This document shows positions 48,245-57,561 of a DNA stretch of 64,000 nucleotides, piece by piece. The translations under genes and the position numbers were made by a program. Position 1 is the first letter of the stretch. Each line of letters begins with the position of its first letter. The DNA lies in NCBI RefSeq assembly GCF_020524495.1, contig NZ_JAIVLB010000013.1:1-64000 (forward strand). Direction: 5' to 3'. The notes beneath the pieces were generated by a model that did no database searches, was not told where the DNA came from, and worked only from the letters and a program-made list of their open reading frames with translations. The DNA is from Bacillus stratosphericus (GTDB lineage Bacteria; Bacillota; Bacilli; Bacillales; Bacillaceae).

Positions 48245-49057
48245 TTAAAGCGAGAAGTAATTCGTTAGGAATTTTGCAATTCCATCATGTTCATTCGTAT
48301 CTGTGATTTCATTTGAGACACGTTTTACTGCATCAATCCCGTTTCCCATCGCAACGCCGCATCCAGCAAATTCAAGCATTTCTAAATCATTGTCTTCATC
48401 TCCAAATGCCACAATCCGTTCTTGCGGAACGCCATAATAATCACTGATTTTTTGCAGTCCGACGGCTTTGTTCATGCCTGTTTTAATGATTTCGATCACG
48501 TGCCACGGAGCAGCCCATCGTCTGTGATCAATTACCTCTGCATGAACATCTGTTAAATAGCTCCGAATGGCTCCGACATCTTCTTCTTTTGCATGAATTA
48601 AGACACTCGTCACATTCTCTCCAAGATTGTCCCTAAGGTCTCCAACGGTTACTTTGTTTGCATTCATATTAAATATATCAATGAGCTTTTCATCATGATA
48701 ATGGAAATACAAATCATCTAACACTTCAGCTAACACATTGTGAACTTTATACTCTTCACTAATATCCACAAGCTGTTTGACGACTTGAAGATTAAGTGAT
48801 GTGTGAAATCTACCCCATTTTTCATCAAGAGGATGATGGACAAACGCTCCGTTAAAGTTCACAATCGGTGAATCAAGTTGTAATTGTTGATAATAAGGAG
48901 AGCTGGAACGAAATGGTCGGCCTGTTGATATACATACATGATGCCCGCTGTCTTTCACTTTTTGAATGACGTCAAGTGTATGCGCAGAAATGGTTTTATC
49001 ATCTTTTAATAACGTGCCATCCAGGTCAAGTGCGATTAAATAAGGTTTAGTCTCCAT
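48245..49057 (-). CDS. yitU: HAD-superfamily Cof-type phosphatase YitU
   Basis: A 270-residue HAD hydrolase from ATG 49057 (AAAGGAG upstream; the longer start at 49093 is less likely). Motif I LDLDGTLL (nucleophile Asp near residue 9), motif II ISTGRPF, a Cof-type C2 cap, and motif IV VAFGDEDNDLEML are intact. B. subtilis YitU has been reported to dephosphorylate a riboflavin precursor; the same is inferred here. Transcribed against yitV. Confidence 0.9.
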   Translation of the reverse strand: METKPYLIALDLDGTLLKDDKTISAHTLDVIQKVKDSGHHVCISTGRPFRSSSPYYQQLQLDSPIVNFNGAFVHHPLDEKWGRFHTSLNLQVVKQLVDISEEYKVHNVLAEVLDDLYFHYHDEKLIDIFNMNANKVTVGDLRDNLGENVTSVLIHAKEEDVGAIRSYLTDVHAEVIDHRRWAAPWHVIEIIKTGMNKAVGLQKISDYYGVPQERIVAFGDEDNDLEMLEFAGCGVAMGNGIDAVKRVSNEITDTNEHDGIAKFLTNYFSL

Positions 49058-49192
49058 AAAATCTCCTTTGATCTGTAAGTGATAGGAGGCCATTAGTGCG
49101 GCGCCTCTATCTATAGTGTATCTTTATCACATCTTCATTGTCTACATGTTAAAATAAACAAAGACGGGAATGATAAGGAGGATTCATAGGCT

Positions 49193-49978
49193 GTGATCAG
49201 CATTGATGAGCAAATTGAACACGATATTCCATTTTTACATATCGTAAAAGCTGAAAATAAAGACAAACTGCTGCCACTTGTATTTTTTATTCATGGGTTT
49301 ACAAGTGCACGCGAGCACAACTTACACTTCGCCTTTCATTTGGCGGAAAAAGGTATGAGAGTCATTTTGCCAGACTGTGCTTATCATGGTGTAAGATCAG
49401 AAAATCTTAGCTTAGAGGAATTGGCATCGAAATTTTGGGAAATTGTCCTGAATGAAATTCGTGAAATCGACATACTCAAAACCCGTTTTCAAGAAAAAAA
49501 TTTGATTGAAGCGGACCTAATAGGCGTTGCTGGTACATCCATGGGAGGCATCACCACCTTTGGCGCACTTGCTAAGCATGATTGGATCAAGGCGGCTGTC
49601 AGCCTGATGGGCAGTCCGAAATATACCACTTTTTTTAAGGCGCAAATTATGGACATGCGTCATAAAGGTCTGATGAAAGACATCACGGACGAAAAGGTGC
49701 ATCAGCAATTAAACGCCCTTCGTCCTTATGATTTAACGCTGCAAACGGATCGATTAAACAAAAGACCACTTTTATTCTGGCATGCGGAAAACGATCCTGT
49801 TGTCCCTTATCGCCACGCAAAAGCACTATATGACGAGTTAGCGGCAACCCAATATGAGCAAGACCCGCACCTGATTCGTTTTATCATAGATGAACAAGCA
49901 GGCCATAAGGTCACCAGACAAGCGATGTTTGAAACAATTGACTGGTTTGACACACATCTGAAAAGCACAAATATTTAG
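49193..49978 (+). CDS. yitV: YitV, alpha/beta hydrolase
   Basis: A 261-residue esterase-like protein. The nucleophile elbow GTSMG lies near residue 121, the catalytic Asp in HAENDPVVPY near 200 and the His in EQAGHKVTRQ near 240. The oxyanion strand FFIHGFTSAREHN lies near residue 32. Start codon GTG 49193 behind AAGGAGG. Substrate unknown. Same locus and order as B. subtilis yitU-yitV-yitW. Confidence 0.9.
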   Translation: MISIDEQIEHDIPFLHIVKAENKDKLLPLVFFIHGFTSAREHNLHFAFHLAEKGMRVILPDCAYHGVRSENLSLEELASKFWEIVLNEIREIDILKTRFQEKNLIEADLIGVAGTSMGGITTFGALAKHDWIKAAVSLMGSPKYTTFFKAQIMDMRHKGLMKDITDEKVHQQLNALRPYDLTLQTDRLNKRPLLFWHAENDPVVPYRHAKALYDELAATQYEQDPHLIRFIIDEQAGHKVTRQAMFETIDWFDTHLKSTNI

Positions 49979-50024
49979 CCAAAAGAGAAAGTACGTTATA
50001 CTAGTGGAAAAAGGAGTGGATATC

Positions 50025-50333
50025 ATGGATGAAGCAATGAAAGAAAATATTTTAGGCGCCCTAGAACAGGTGATTGATCCTGAGTTAAATGTTGACATCG
50101 TCAACCTTGGACTTGTCTATGATGTCAATTTAGATGAGAATGGAAAAGCAGATATCACGATGACCTTAACATCAATGGGATGTCCTCTTGCACCAATTAT
50201 CGTAGATGAAGTCAAAAAAGCATTAAGTGACCTGCCTGATGTGAAAGAAACAGAAGTTCACATCGTATGGAATCCGCCTTGGACACGTGACAAAATGTCA
50301 AGATACGCAAAAATCGCTCTTGGAATTCAATAA
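50025..50333 (+). CDS. yitW: YitW, MIP18/SufT-like iron-sulfur assembly protein
   Basis: A 102-residue DUF59 protein: ALEQVIDPELNVDIVNLGLV (residues 12-31) and TSMGCPLAPII with the conserved Cys. MIP18/SufT proteins help insert Fe-S clusters. The ATG at 50025 follows AAAAGGAG. The ORF ends 17 bases before a terminator hairpin. Confidence 0.9.
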   Translation: MDEAMKENILGALEQVIDPELNVDIVNLGLVYDVNLDENGKADITMTLTSMGCPLAPIIVDEVKKALSDLPDVKETEVHIVWNPPWTRDKMSRYAKIALGIQ

Positions 50334-50349
50334 CCTGATATGAAGAACG

Positions 50350-50384
50350 CCTGATATGAGTTTGACTCGTACCAGGTTTTTTTT
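50350..50384 (+). terminator. Terminator of yitW
   Basis: CCTG-ATA-TGAGT / ACTCG-TAC-CAGG interrupted stem followed by eight T. Confidence 0.6.
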
Positions 50385-50458
50385 GTGGAAAATTAAGGTA
50401 AGGGAAAAGAATGGCTTGAAATAATAGATGTAATTTTTATAGAACGGAGTATCTATAA

Positions 50459-50950
50459 TGAAAAGAAAATGGGAAGATTCTTTTGTTGGATCAAGTTATT
50501 CACAGTTTGGTCTTGCCACGGTCTGTTTGGTTTAAGTGGTGCGTTGATTCATTTATGATTAGGGAAACTCCCTGAAAAACCGACAGGCGTCTCTTTTTAA
50601 TGATTCTTTCGTTTGGAATGGCTTTTCTTCTGTTACTTTTTCCACATATAACAGAAGTAGAGCAAGTGTATATATGATTAGCTTTCACTTGGTGGTTTCA
50701 AAAGCACGGGGAGAAACTGCTCGTCACCGAACTGACAACTGAGAAGAAAAGAATGAAAGAAGTCGGACACTACCATTTTTGGACAGTACTTTATTCATTC
50801 ATCGCCATTATGCTTGGCGGAATGGATGTTGATTGTTTACCGTTCATTTCATTTTTTATGCAAGCTCCTTATTATATTTATGCAGTGAGCTCATGGACAT
50901 CAATATCAAAAACGAAAGATAAATCCTCATGTCTCACAAAGATATGAGGA
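50459..50950 (+). pseudogene. Eroded membrane-protein gene (unidentified)
   Basis: After ATG 50459 (MKRKWEDSFVGSSYSQFGLA) the frame stops within 26 codons. Another frame continues with LMILSFGMAFLLLLFPHITE, VEQVYI, a TGA, then LAFTWWFQKHGEKLLVTELT, RMKEVGHYHFWTVLYSFIAI and PFISFFMQAPYYIYAVSSWT to a TGA near 50948. The pieces are in order and membrane-like, so this is one gene of about 160 codons wrecked by at least one frameshift and one stop. I do not recognise the family. Confidence 0.5.
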
Positions 50951-50992
50951 TTTTTTGATGAAAAAAAACAAAAACAAATATTAAATATACAA

Positions 50993-51020
50993 TTGAATTA
51001 ATTTTTATACATGTTATAAT
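50993..51020 (+). promoter_or_regulatory. Promoter with ARG box for the arginine operon
   Basis: TTGAAT (50993-50998), 16 bases, TATAAT (51015-51020). Between them AATTAATTTTTATACATG (50996-51013) matches the ARG box CTTGAATTTTTATTCATG at 14 of 18 positions, the site for the arginine repressor AhrC. The overlap with the promoter fits repression by arginine. Confidence 0.7.
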
Positions 51021-51059
51021 GTTAAATAATTTCACAAAGATCAAGAAGGTGTATTCACG

Positions 51060-52097
51060 TTGAAAATAGGTATTATAGGTGCTACAGGTTACGGTGGTGT
51101 GGAATTAATTCGTATCTTAAGACACCATCCACATGTGGAGGAATGTATATTGTATTCATCAAGTGGTGCTGGGCAATCATACATTCAATCTTATCCGCAT
51201 CTGACAAACATTGAAGATCAAACATTAAAAGCGATTGATCCGGCTGCCATCGTGCCAGAAACAGATGCTGTGTTTTTAGCGACACCAGCAGGCGTATCAA
51301 GTGAACTCACGCCAAAGCTCATGAATCAAGGGGTGCCGATCATTGATTTATCAGGTGACTTGCGTATTCAAGATGGAGCAACGTACGAAGCTTGGTATAA
51401 ACGAAGGGCAGCAGATGAAGCATCCATTCAACAAGCTGTGTACGGTTTATCTGAATTGAATCGGGAAACAATTGAGCAGGCGGAAGTCATTGCAAACCCA
51501 GGCTGCTTTCCTACTGCAGTTCTTCTTGGCTTAGCACCGCTAATAAAACAAAATCTAGTCGATGAATCCATGATCATCATCGATGCGAAAACAGGGGTGT
51601 CCGGTGCCGGACGTTCTGCTTCACTTGGAACGCATTTTTCAGAACTAAACGACAACTTTAAAATATATAAGGTGAATGAACATCAGCATACACCTGAAAT
51701 AGAACAAGTATTAAGAGAATGGAATCCGCAAACGGCGAACATCACATTTTCAACGCATCTTGTCCCGATGACAAGAGGAATTATGGCGACGATGTATACA
51801 CAATTGAAATCAGATGTCACAAAAGAAGAATTGATGAAGCGTATGAACGGCTTTTATGAAGATTCCTATTTTGTAAGAGTCAGAGATCATGGAGTGTATC
51901 CACAAACAAAAGAAGTATATGGCAGTAACTTCTGTGACATTGGCTTTCATTTAGATGAGCGAACAGGTAGATTGACCATCGTGTCCGTCATAGACAATCT
52001 AATGAAAGGCGCGGCCGGCCAAGCGGTTCAAAACTTCAACATCATCAAAGGCTTACATGAAGAGGCGGGTCTCACAATGACACCTCTTTATCCATAA
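51060..52097 (+). CDS. argC: N-acetyl-gamma-glutamyl-phosphate reductase
   Basis: Third step of arginine synthesis. 345 residues with the NADP loop [17 protein letters not shown] and the catalytic Cys in [12 protein letters not shown] (about 143-154). The start is TTG 51060 after AGAAGGTG. First gene of the argC-J-B-D-F unit; argJ starts 20 bases later. Confidence 0.95.
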   Translation: MKIGIIGATGYGGVELIRILRHHPHVEECILYSSSGAGQSYIQSYPHLTNIEDQTLKAIDPAAIVPETDAVFLATPAGVSSELTPKLMNQGVPIIDLSGDLRIQDGATYEAWYKRRAADEASIQQAVYGLSELNRETIEQAEVIANPGCFPTAVLLGLAPLIKQNLVDESMIIIDAKTGVSGAGRSASLGTHFSELNDNFKIYKVNEHQHTPEIEQVLREWNPQTANITFSTHLVPMTRGIMATMYTQLKSDVTKEELMKRMNGFYEDSYFVRVRDHGVYPQTKEVYGSNFCDIGFHLDERTGRLTIVSVIDNLMKGAAGQAVQNFNIIKGLHEEAGLTMTPLYP

Positions 52098-52117
52098 GAA
52101 CAGGGGAGACAACAAAC

Positions 52118-53338
52118 ATGATCGAATTAAATGAAAAAAGCATTATCAAAATAGACGGGGACGTATCATCACCAAAAGGCTTTGAAGCAAAGGGGATTCA
52201 CATTGGATTACGCTATTCTAAAAAAGACCTGGGCTTGATCGTTAGTGAAGTACCAGCAGCGAGTGCAGCTGTATACACACAAAGTCACTTTCAAGCTGCG
52301 CCTCTACAAGTTACACAAAAAAGCTTGAAGAAGATAGGGCAATTAAAAGGTGTGATTGTCAATAGTGCTATCGCCAATGCATGTACCGGTGAGCAGGGAT
52401 TGAAGGATGCATACGAGATGCAGGCAGCCTGTGCAGACATGTTAGGGATAGCGCCTGATTACATTGCTGTTTCTTCTACTGGTGTCATCGGAGAATGTCT
52501 GGATATGGATAAAATCAAAAAAGGCATCACTCAGCTGAAAGAAGCAAAAGCAGAAAAGGGCCATTTTGAAGAGGCGATTTTAACGACTGATACGGTCATT
52601 AAAAATACAACATACACCCTTACGATAGACGGCCAAAACATCCTGATTTCTGGCGCAGCGAAAGGCTCTGGCATGATTCATCCGAACATGGCTACCATGC
52701 TTGGCTTTCTCACAACAGATGCAAATGTCGAACAGGAAGCCTTACAAAATGCGCTTCGTGACATTACAGACGTGACCTTTAATCAAATTACTGTCGATGG
52801 AGAAACATCGACAAATGATATGGTACTTGTGATGGCAAATGGAATGGCAAAAAATGATGTGCTGAATGAAGAGCATCCAGAATGGCCATTGTTTAAAGAA
52901 GGCTTAAAACTAGCTTGTGAGGATTTAGCGAAAGAGATTGCAAGAGATGGAGAAGGGGCAACCAAATTAATCGAAGCAAAAGTCGTTGGCGCTAAAAATA
53001 ACTTAGAAGCAGGCATCATTGCGAAAAAAATCGTTGGTTCAAGTCTTGTGAAAACAGCCGTATATGGAACAGACGCAAACTGGGGCCGGATCATCGGAGC
53101 GATCGGTCATAGCGCAGCTTCCGTTTCACCCGAAGAGGTTGAAGTCTATTTAGGCGGACAATGTCTGTTTAAACAGAATGAACCGCAGCCTTTCTCAGAA
53201 GAGGAAGCAAAAGTGTATCTAGAGCAGGATGAAATCACGATTTTGATTCAAATGAATGAAGGGGAAGGTGAAGCGGCAGCATGGGGCTGTGACCTTACCT
53301 ATGATTACGTGAAAATTAATGCGAGCTATCGCACATAA
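52118..53338 (+). CDS. argJ: Ornithine acetyltransferase / N-acetylglutamate synthase
   Basis: A bifunctional enzyme that recycles the acetyl group from N-acetylornithine to glutamate. 406 residues. The self-cleavage site is HPNMATMLGF near residue 192, where the Thr becomes the new N-terminus. The C-terminal GTDANWGRIIGAIG is also conserved. Its stop precedes the argB start by 14 bases. Confidence 0.95.
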   Translation: MIELNEKSIIKIDGDVSSPKGFEAKGIHIGLRYSKKDLGLIVSEVPAASAAVYTQSHFQAAPLQVTQKSLKKIGQLKGVIVNSAIANACTGEQGLKDAYEMQAACADMLGIAPDYIAVSSTGVIGECLDMDKIKKGITQLKEAKAEKGHFEEAILTTDTVIKNTTYTLTIDGQNILISGAAKGSGMIHPNMATMLGFLTTDANVEQEALQNALRDITDVTFNQITVDGETSTNDMVLVMANGMAKNDVLNEEHPEWPLFKEGLKLACEDLAKEIARDGEGATKLIEAKVVGAKNNLEAGIIAKKIVGSSLVKTAVYGTDANWGRIIGAIGHSAASVSPEEVEVYLGGQCLFKQNEPQPFSEEEAKVYLEQDEITILIQMNEGEGEAAAWGCDLTYDYVKINASYRT

Positions 53339-53352
53339 TGAAGGGGAGAGTC

Positions 53353-54129
53353 ATGGATAAAACGATCGTGTTCAAGTGTGGAGGTAGTGTCATTCGAGAG
53401 CTTTCAGAAACCTTTTATGAAAATGTCTGCTCACTTCAAGCTGCTGGATTTAAACTAGCGATCGTACATGGAGGAGGTCCTGAAATCACCAACATGCTGC
53501 AAAAATTAGAAGTGAAAACGGAATTTGTTGATGGACAGCGTAAAACAACGAAGCCTGTGTTAGAGGTAGCCGAAATGGTCCTCTCGGGAACGATCAATAA
53601 ATACTTCGTTTCAGAGTTAGCAAAGCATGACATTTCGTCTGTCGGCGTATCTGGAAAAGATGGACAGATGCTTGTAGCCGATTTTCTCAATCAAGACGTG
53701 TACGGGTATGTTGGTGAAATCAAAGAAGTCAATCCTGAGATGGCAGAAGCATTAATGGATAAACAATTCATTCCGGTCATTGCACCGCTATCTATGACGG
53801 AAGAGTGCCAAACCTTAAATGTGAATGCCGATTTAGTAGCATCAGCTGTCGCAGGAGCCATGAAAGCCGATAAGCTTATGTTTGTCACAGATGTTGAAGG
53901 CATATTAAAAAATGGTAAGCTGCTAGACGTCGTCATAGAACAAGAAGCTTTAGCACTCATTGATGAAGGAATTATTTCCGGGGGAATGATTCCAAAAGTA
54001 CAATCAGCTTTAAGTGCTTTATCAGGAGATGTGGATGAAGTCATGATCGTAAATGGAAAAGGCAGTATATTGACAGGGGAAACCTTTAAAGGAACACGAA
54101 TTGTGAAACAAAAGGAGGCGGTCCTATGA
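53353..54129 (+). CDS. argB: Acetylglutamate kinase
   Basis: Phosphorylates N-acetylglutamate. The ATG at 53353 (after AAGGGG) gives MDKTIVFKCGGSVI, the normal N-terminus; the in-frame ATG at 53338 adds five residues. VHGGGPEITNML (about residues 39-50) binds substrate, and the C-terminal SGGMIPKVQSAL is typical. 258 residues. Overlaps argD by four bases. Confidence 0.95.
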   Translation: MDKTIVFKCGGSVIRELSETFYENVCSLQAAGFKLAIVHGGGPEITNMLQKLEVKTEFVDGQRKTTKPVLEVAEMVLSGTINKYFVSELAKHDISSVGVSGKDGQMLVADFLNQDVYGYVGEIKEVNPEMAEALMDKQFIPVIAPLSMTEECQTLNVNADLVASAVAGAMKADKLMFVTDVEGILKNGKLLDVVIEQEALALIDEGIISGGMIPKVQSALSALSGDVDEVMIVNGKGSILTGETFKGTRIVKQKEAVL

Positions 54130-55277
54130 GTCATCTCTTTCAAACATATGGCCGGTGGAATGTTGAAATTAAAGAGGCAGCAGGTTCTTGGGCAGTCGAT
54201 ACAAATGGGAAAAAGTATTTAGACTTTATTCAAGGCATTGCGGTCACAAATTTAGGTCACAATCATTCAAAGGTGAATCAAGCCATCAAGGAACAGCTTG
54301 ATCAAGTCTGGCATGTATCGAACCTATTTGAAAATGGACTTCAAGAAAAAGCAGCGGAAAAGCTGGCAGCAAACAGTTCAGGGGATCTCGTATTTTTCTG
54401 CAATAGCGGGGCTGAGGCAAATGAAGGTGCCATAAAATTAGCGCGTAAAGCCACAGGGAAAACAAATATTCTGACATTTTTGCACTCTTTCCATGGGCGT
54501 ACGTATGCTGGTATGGCTGCCACAGGTCAAGATAAAATCAAAACCGGTTTTGGACCGATGCTAAAAGGCTTTCATTATGTACCGTTTAATGACCCTGAAG
54601 CCATATCAGCGTGTGAAGTCGAGGATGTTGCCGCAGTCATGCTGGAAGTTGTACAAGGTGAGGGGGGAGTGAATCCAGCTACAACAGAATTTCTAAAAGC
54701 AGTTCAAGCGTTTTGTGAAAAGCATCAAGCACTTCTCATCGTAGATGAAATCCAAACGGGCATTGGACGCACAGGCACAGCATTTGCATACGAGCAAGCG
54801 GGACTTGATCCTGATATTATCTCAGCAGCAAAAGGACTAGGAAATGGCTTCCCAGTCGGTGCGGTTATAGGAAAAAAAGTTTTAGGAGACGCATTCTCAC
54901 CAGGTTCACACGGAACAACATTTGGTGGAAATATGCTCGCCATGTCAGCTGTGAACGCAACTCTTGATGTAATATTCAAAGAAGACTTTCTTTCAGCAGT
55001 CAAAGAAAAGGGTGCTTACCTTTTAACAAAACTGCAAGATGTCAAACAGTTGAACAGCGTAAAAGAAGTACGAGGAAAAGGATTAATGGCAGGGATCGAG
55101 TGTCATCAGCCAGTCGGTGATTACATCACAGCTCTTAGAGAGCAAGGTTTGCTCGTACTTCCAGCTGGTCCAAATGTTATTCGATTATTACCTCCTCTAA
55201 ATGTGAAGAAAGCAGAGTTGGATCAAGCGATAAAAGCGATTATTCAAGTTTTAGCAAATGAAAAGGTGACGGTGTAA
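54126..55277 (+). CDS. argD: Acetylornithine aminotransferase
   Basis: A class III PLP aminotransferase, 383 residues. FCNSGAEANEGAIKLARK (about 93-110), IVDEIQTGIGRTG (about 204-216), the PLP lysine in SAAKGLGNGFPVGA, and GTTFGGNMLA define it. It makes N-acetylornithine. Next in the operon should come carA and carB, but only debris is found. Confidence 0.95.
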   Translation: MSHLFQTYGRWNVEIKEAAGSWAVDTNGKKYLDFIQGIAVTNLGHNHSKVNQAIKEQLDQVWHVSNLFENGLQEKAAEKLAANSSGDLVFFCNSGAEANEGAIKLARKATGKTNILTFLHSFHGRTYAGMAATGQDKIKTGFGPMLKGFHYVPFNDPEAISACEVEDVAAVMLEVVQGEGGVNPATTEFLKAVQAFCEKHQALLIVDEIQTGIGRTGTAFAYEQAGLDPDIISAAKGLGNGFPVGAVIGKKVLGDAFSPGSHGTTFGGNMLAMSAVNATLDVIFKEDFLSAVKEKGAYLLTKLQDVKQLNSVKEVRGKGLMAGIECHQPVGDYITALREQGLLVLPAGPNVIRLLPPLNVKKAELDQAIKAIIQVLANEKVTV

Positions 55278-55339
55278 TTTTTTTACACCAGAACGCATAA
55301 AAACGCATTTATATAATTAATTATTCAATTTGGGGTGAC

Positions 55340-56160
55340 ACACAAGCATGAAAGGTTATTTAAATTTTTTCCAGAACTGAAAGAACAATCGACTGAACAA
55401 TTGGTTGAATTAATCAAAACACTAGACGATCGTCGTTTTTTCGCTGTCATGGCTTCTTTTCAGACAAGAAACGGTTGAACGATTCATCAAATGACGAAAA
55501 ATGATCTATTTTTCTTACATGTGTTCAAGCATATGACTTTGCCGCTTCATTTTAAATAGTCGATACATGTGCTGCGGAATTCGATGCGAAAACGAATTAC
55601 TTCTATTCCCCGTATTTTGGAAAAGTAATAGAGAGCATCAACAGAAAACAAAGCAGCGTGCATTGATCATTGGATATGGTCCGGTTCGCGAATTGGGCAA
55701 GGGGTCGAGTTTGATTATAGTGCGGTTCATGGGGTTCTCACCCTGCAGAAGCATGGATTTGAAACAATCATGATGAACAACAATCCAGAAACAGTAAGTA
55801 CTGACTATGAGATTGTCGATCGCTTATATTTTGAGCCAATTATAATAGAGCATATTTTAAACGTTGTAGAAGCGATCAAACAGCGATCAACGCTGCAGAA
55901 GGTTTAGAAAAAGCCGACGTCCTTTGACACACTAGATGCTTTAGAAGATCGTGATTTATTCTATCAGCTTTTTGATGAACTGAACCTTCCTCAAATCCCT
56001 TCACATTCATTTAGGGGATGATAAAGAGGCAAAAGAGCAGTGTAAAAGCCCTCACACAAGGTGTTCAAGTACTAACCGAATATGAAACAGCTCAAGCATT
56101 CAAGGGAAAGATGGAGATGTGTCACCAGTATCTCTTCATGAATTATATAAAAAGGGAGTG
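55340..56160 (+). pseudogene. carB: Remnant of the arginine-specific carbamoyl-phosphate synthetase (carB; carA absent)
   Basis: Fragments in shifting frames spell the large subunit: [58 protein letters not shown], then a change of frame, [66 protein letters not shown] and, at the end, DVSPVSLHELYKKGV. These belong to the middle part (second ATP-grasp entry) and a short C-terminal piece. About two thirds of carB and all of carA are missing. B. subtilis has argD-carA-carB-argF here. No product can be made. Confidence 0.8.
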
Positions 56161-56165
56161 ACGGC

Positions 56166-57113
56166 ATGAGTCAAGTTGACGTGAAACTTTCATTATATGG
56201 AAAAGACTTTTTATCGTTAAAAGATTTCTCTATCAATGACATTGCTTGCTTAATTGAAAAAGCGGAAGAAATGAAACAGAAGCCATATCAAGATTTATTC
56301 AAAGGGAAAACGTTAGCGATGATCTTTGAAAAATCTTCAACTAGAACCCGTGTGTCGTTTGAAGCGGGAATGACGCAGCTAGGGGGACATGCGCTCTTCC
56401 TCAGCTCAACCGATTTGCAAATTGGCAGAGGAGAAGCCATTAGTGATACAGCGCAGGTATTGTCTGGTTACGTAGATGGCATTATGATTCGGACCTTTGA
56501 ACATGAGAAGGTAGAGGAACTTGCAAAATATGCGTCCATTCCTGTTATCAACGGATTGACTGATTACTCACACCCATGTCAGGCACTTGCTGATTTATTG
56601 ACCATTAAAGAAGCAAAAGGGATATTAAAAGGAGTCAAAGTGGCGTATATCGGTGATGGAAATAACGTGGCTCACTCCCTAATGGTCGGCTGTTCGCAGC
56701 TAGGCTGTGATATTGCTGTCGCATCACCAAAAGGCTATGAACCACTTCAAGAAGTCACCGACACAGCACGTGAGTTTGCAAAACAATCAGGCGCAGAAGT
56801 GATCGTCACCACAGATCCTGTAGCCGCTGTTCAACAGGCTGATGTCATTTATTCAGATGTATTTACAAGCATGGGGCAGGAAGCTGAAACCGAGAAACGT
56901 CTGGCTGAATTTAAAGAATATCAAGTCAATGATGATCTTATGCGTTATGCATCAAAGGATTATATCTTTCTTCATTGTCTGCCTGCACACCGCGGAGAAG
57001 AAGTGACAACTGACATTATTGACGGACCACATTCAAAAGTATTTCAGCAGGCAGAAAATCGTCTGCATGTGCAAAAAGCGTTAATTAAAGAGCTCATGTA
57101 TCAAATGAAATAA
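56166..57113 (+). CDS. argF: Ornithine carbamoyltransferase
   Basis: Joins ornithine and carbamoyl phosphate to citrulline. 315 residues with the carbamoyl-phosphate site SSTRTRVSFE (about 56-65) and the ornithine/closing motif HCLPAHRGEE near residue 275. The start is ATG 56166 after AAAGGGAG. It follows the carAB debris, which is short enough for readthrough from the argC promoter. A terminator lies just beyond. Confidence 0.95.
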   Translation: MSQVDVKLSLYGKDFLSLKDFSINDIACLIEKAEEMKQKPYQDLFKGKTLAMIFEKSSTRTRVSFEAGMTQLGGHALFLSSTDLQIGRGEAISDTAQVLSGYVDGIMIRTFEHEKVEELAKYASIPVINGLTDYSHPCQALADLLTIKEAKGILKGVKVAYIGDGNNVAHSLMVGCSQLGCDIAVASPKGYEPLQEVTDTAREFAKQSGAEVIVTTDPVAAVQQADVIYSDVFTSMGQEAETEKRLAEFKEYQVNDDLMRYASKDYIFLHCLPAHRGEEVTTDIIDGPHSKVFQQAENRLHVQKALIKELMYQMK

Positions 57114-57123
57114 GCCATATTTG

Positions 57124-57152
57124 TCCCCAACTCGTATGAGTAGGGATTTTTT
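57124..57152 (+). terminator. Terminator of the arginine operon
   Basis: TCCC-AACTC / GAGT-GGGA stem with a TTTTTT tail, 11 bases beyond argF. Confidence 0.65.
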
Positions 57153-57216
57153 GCATAAAGGATTGGAGAAGCAAGTGACGGGACATAATAGTATCAATCA
57201 AGAAAGGAGGATGGAA

Positions 57217-57396
57217 ATGGGTCAGAGGAATCAGTTTAAATCAGGGAATAAAGCACCAAATAACGGTGTCTATGTCGAGATCGGCGAAACTGGAAGTATG
57301 GTGAAAGATCCTTTAAAGATTAAGCTCAAAGCAGGCGACGTCTTTCCGGATAACTCGAACCATAACCGCGTTTGGACCTACCAAAGAAAGCCATAA
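57217..57396 (+). CDS. yjzC: YjzC-family small protein
   Basis: A 59-residue protein, MGQRNQFKSGNKAPNNGVYV, with LKAGDVFPDNSNHNRVW at the end, the YjzC family found next to argF in bacilli. The ATG at 57217 is behind AAAGGAGG; the upstream part of the open frame has no start signal. Function unknown. Followed by a hairpin terminator. Confidence 0.85.
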   Translation: MGQRNQFKSGNKAPNNGVYVEIGETGSMVKDPLKIKLKAGDVFPDNSNHNRVWTYQRKP

Positions 57397-57430
57397 GCAA
57401 TTGACTAAGAGTCGGTATGAATAAGTCTTT

Positions 57431-57456
57431 AGAGGCATGTGTCATGCCTCTTTTTT
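57431..57456 (+). terminator. Terminator of yjzC
   Basis: AGAGGCAT / ATGCCTCT stem with a TTTTTT tail. Confidence 0.8.
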
Positions 57457-57561
57457 CTTTATAATAAAAAACAATAAGTTCAAATTTTCAAACAAATAGT
57501 ATGAAAACAAGAAAACTTAAGGTGAAATATGTAATTGTAGAACAGTTGAAAGGATTTGTGT

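Noticed and set aside
54126-55277. argD as a second diaminobutyrate aminotransferase
   Set aside because: It is a class III aminotransferase like dat, but its place in the arginine operon and its length fit acetylornithine aminotransferase.
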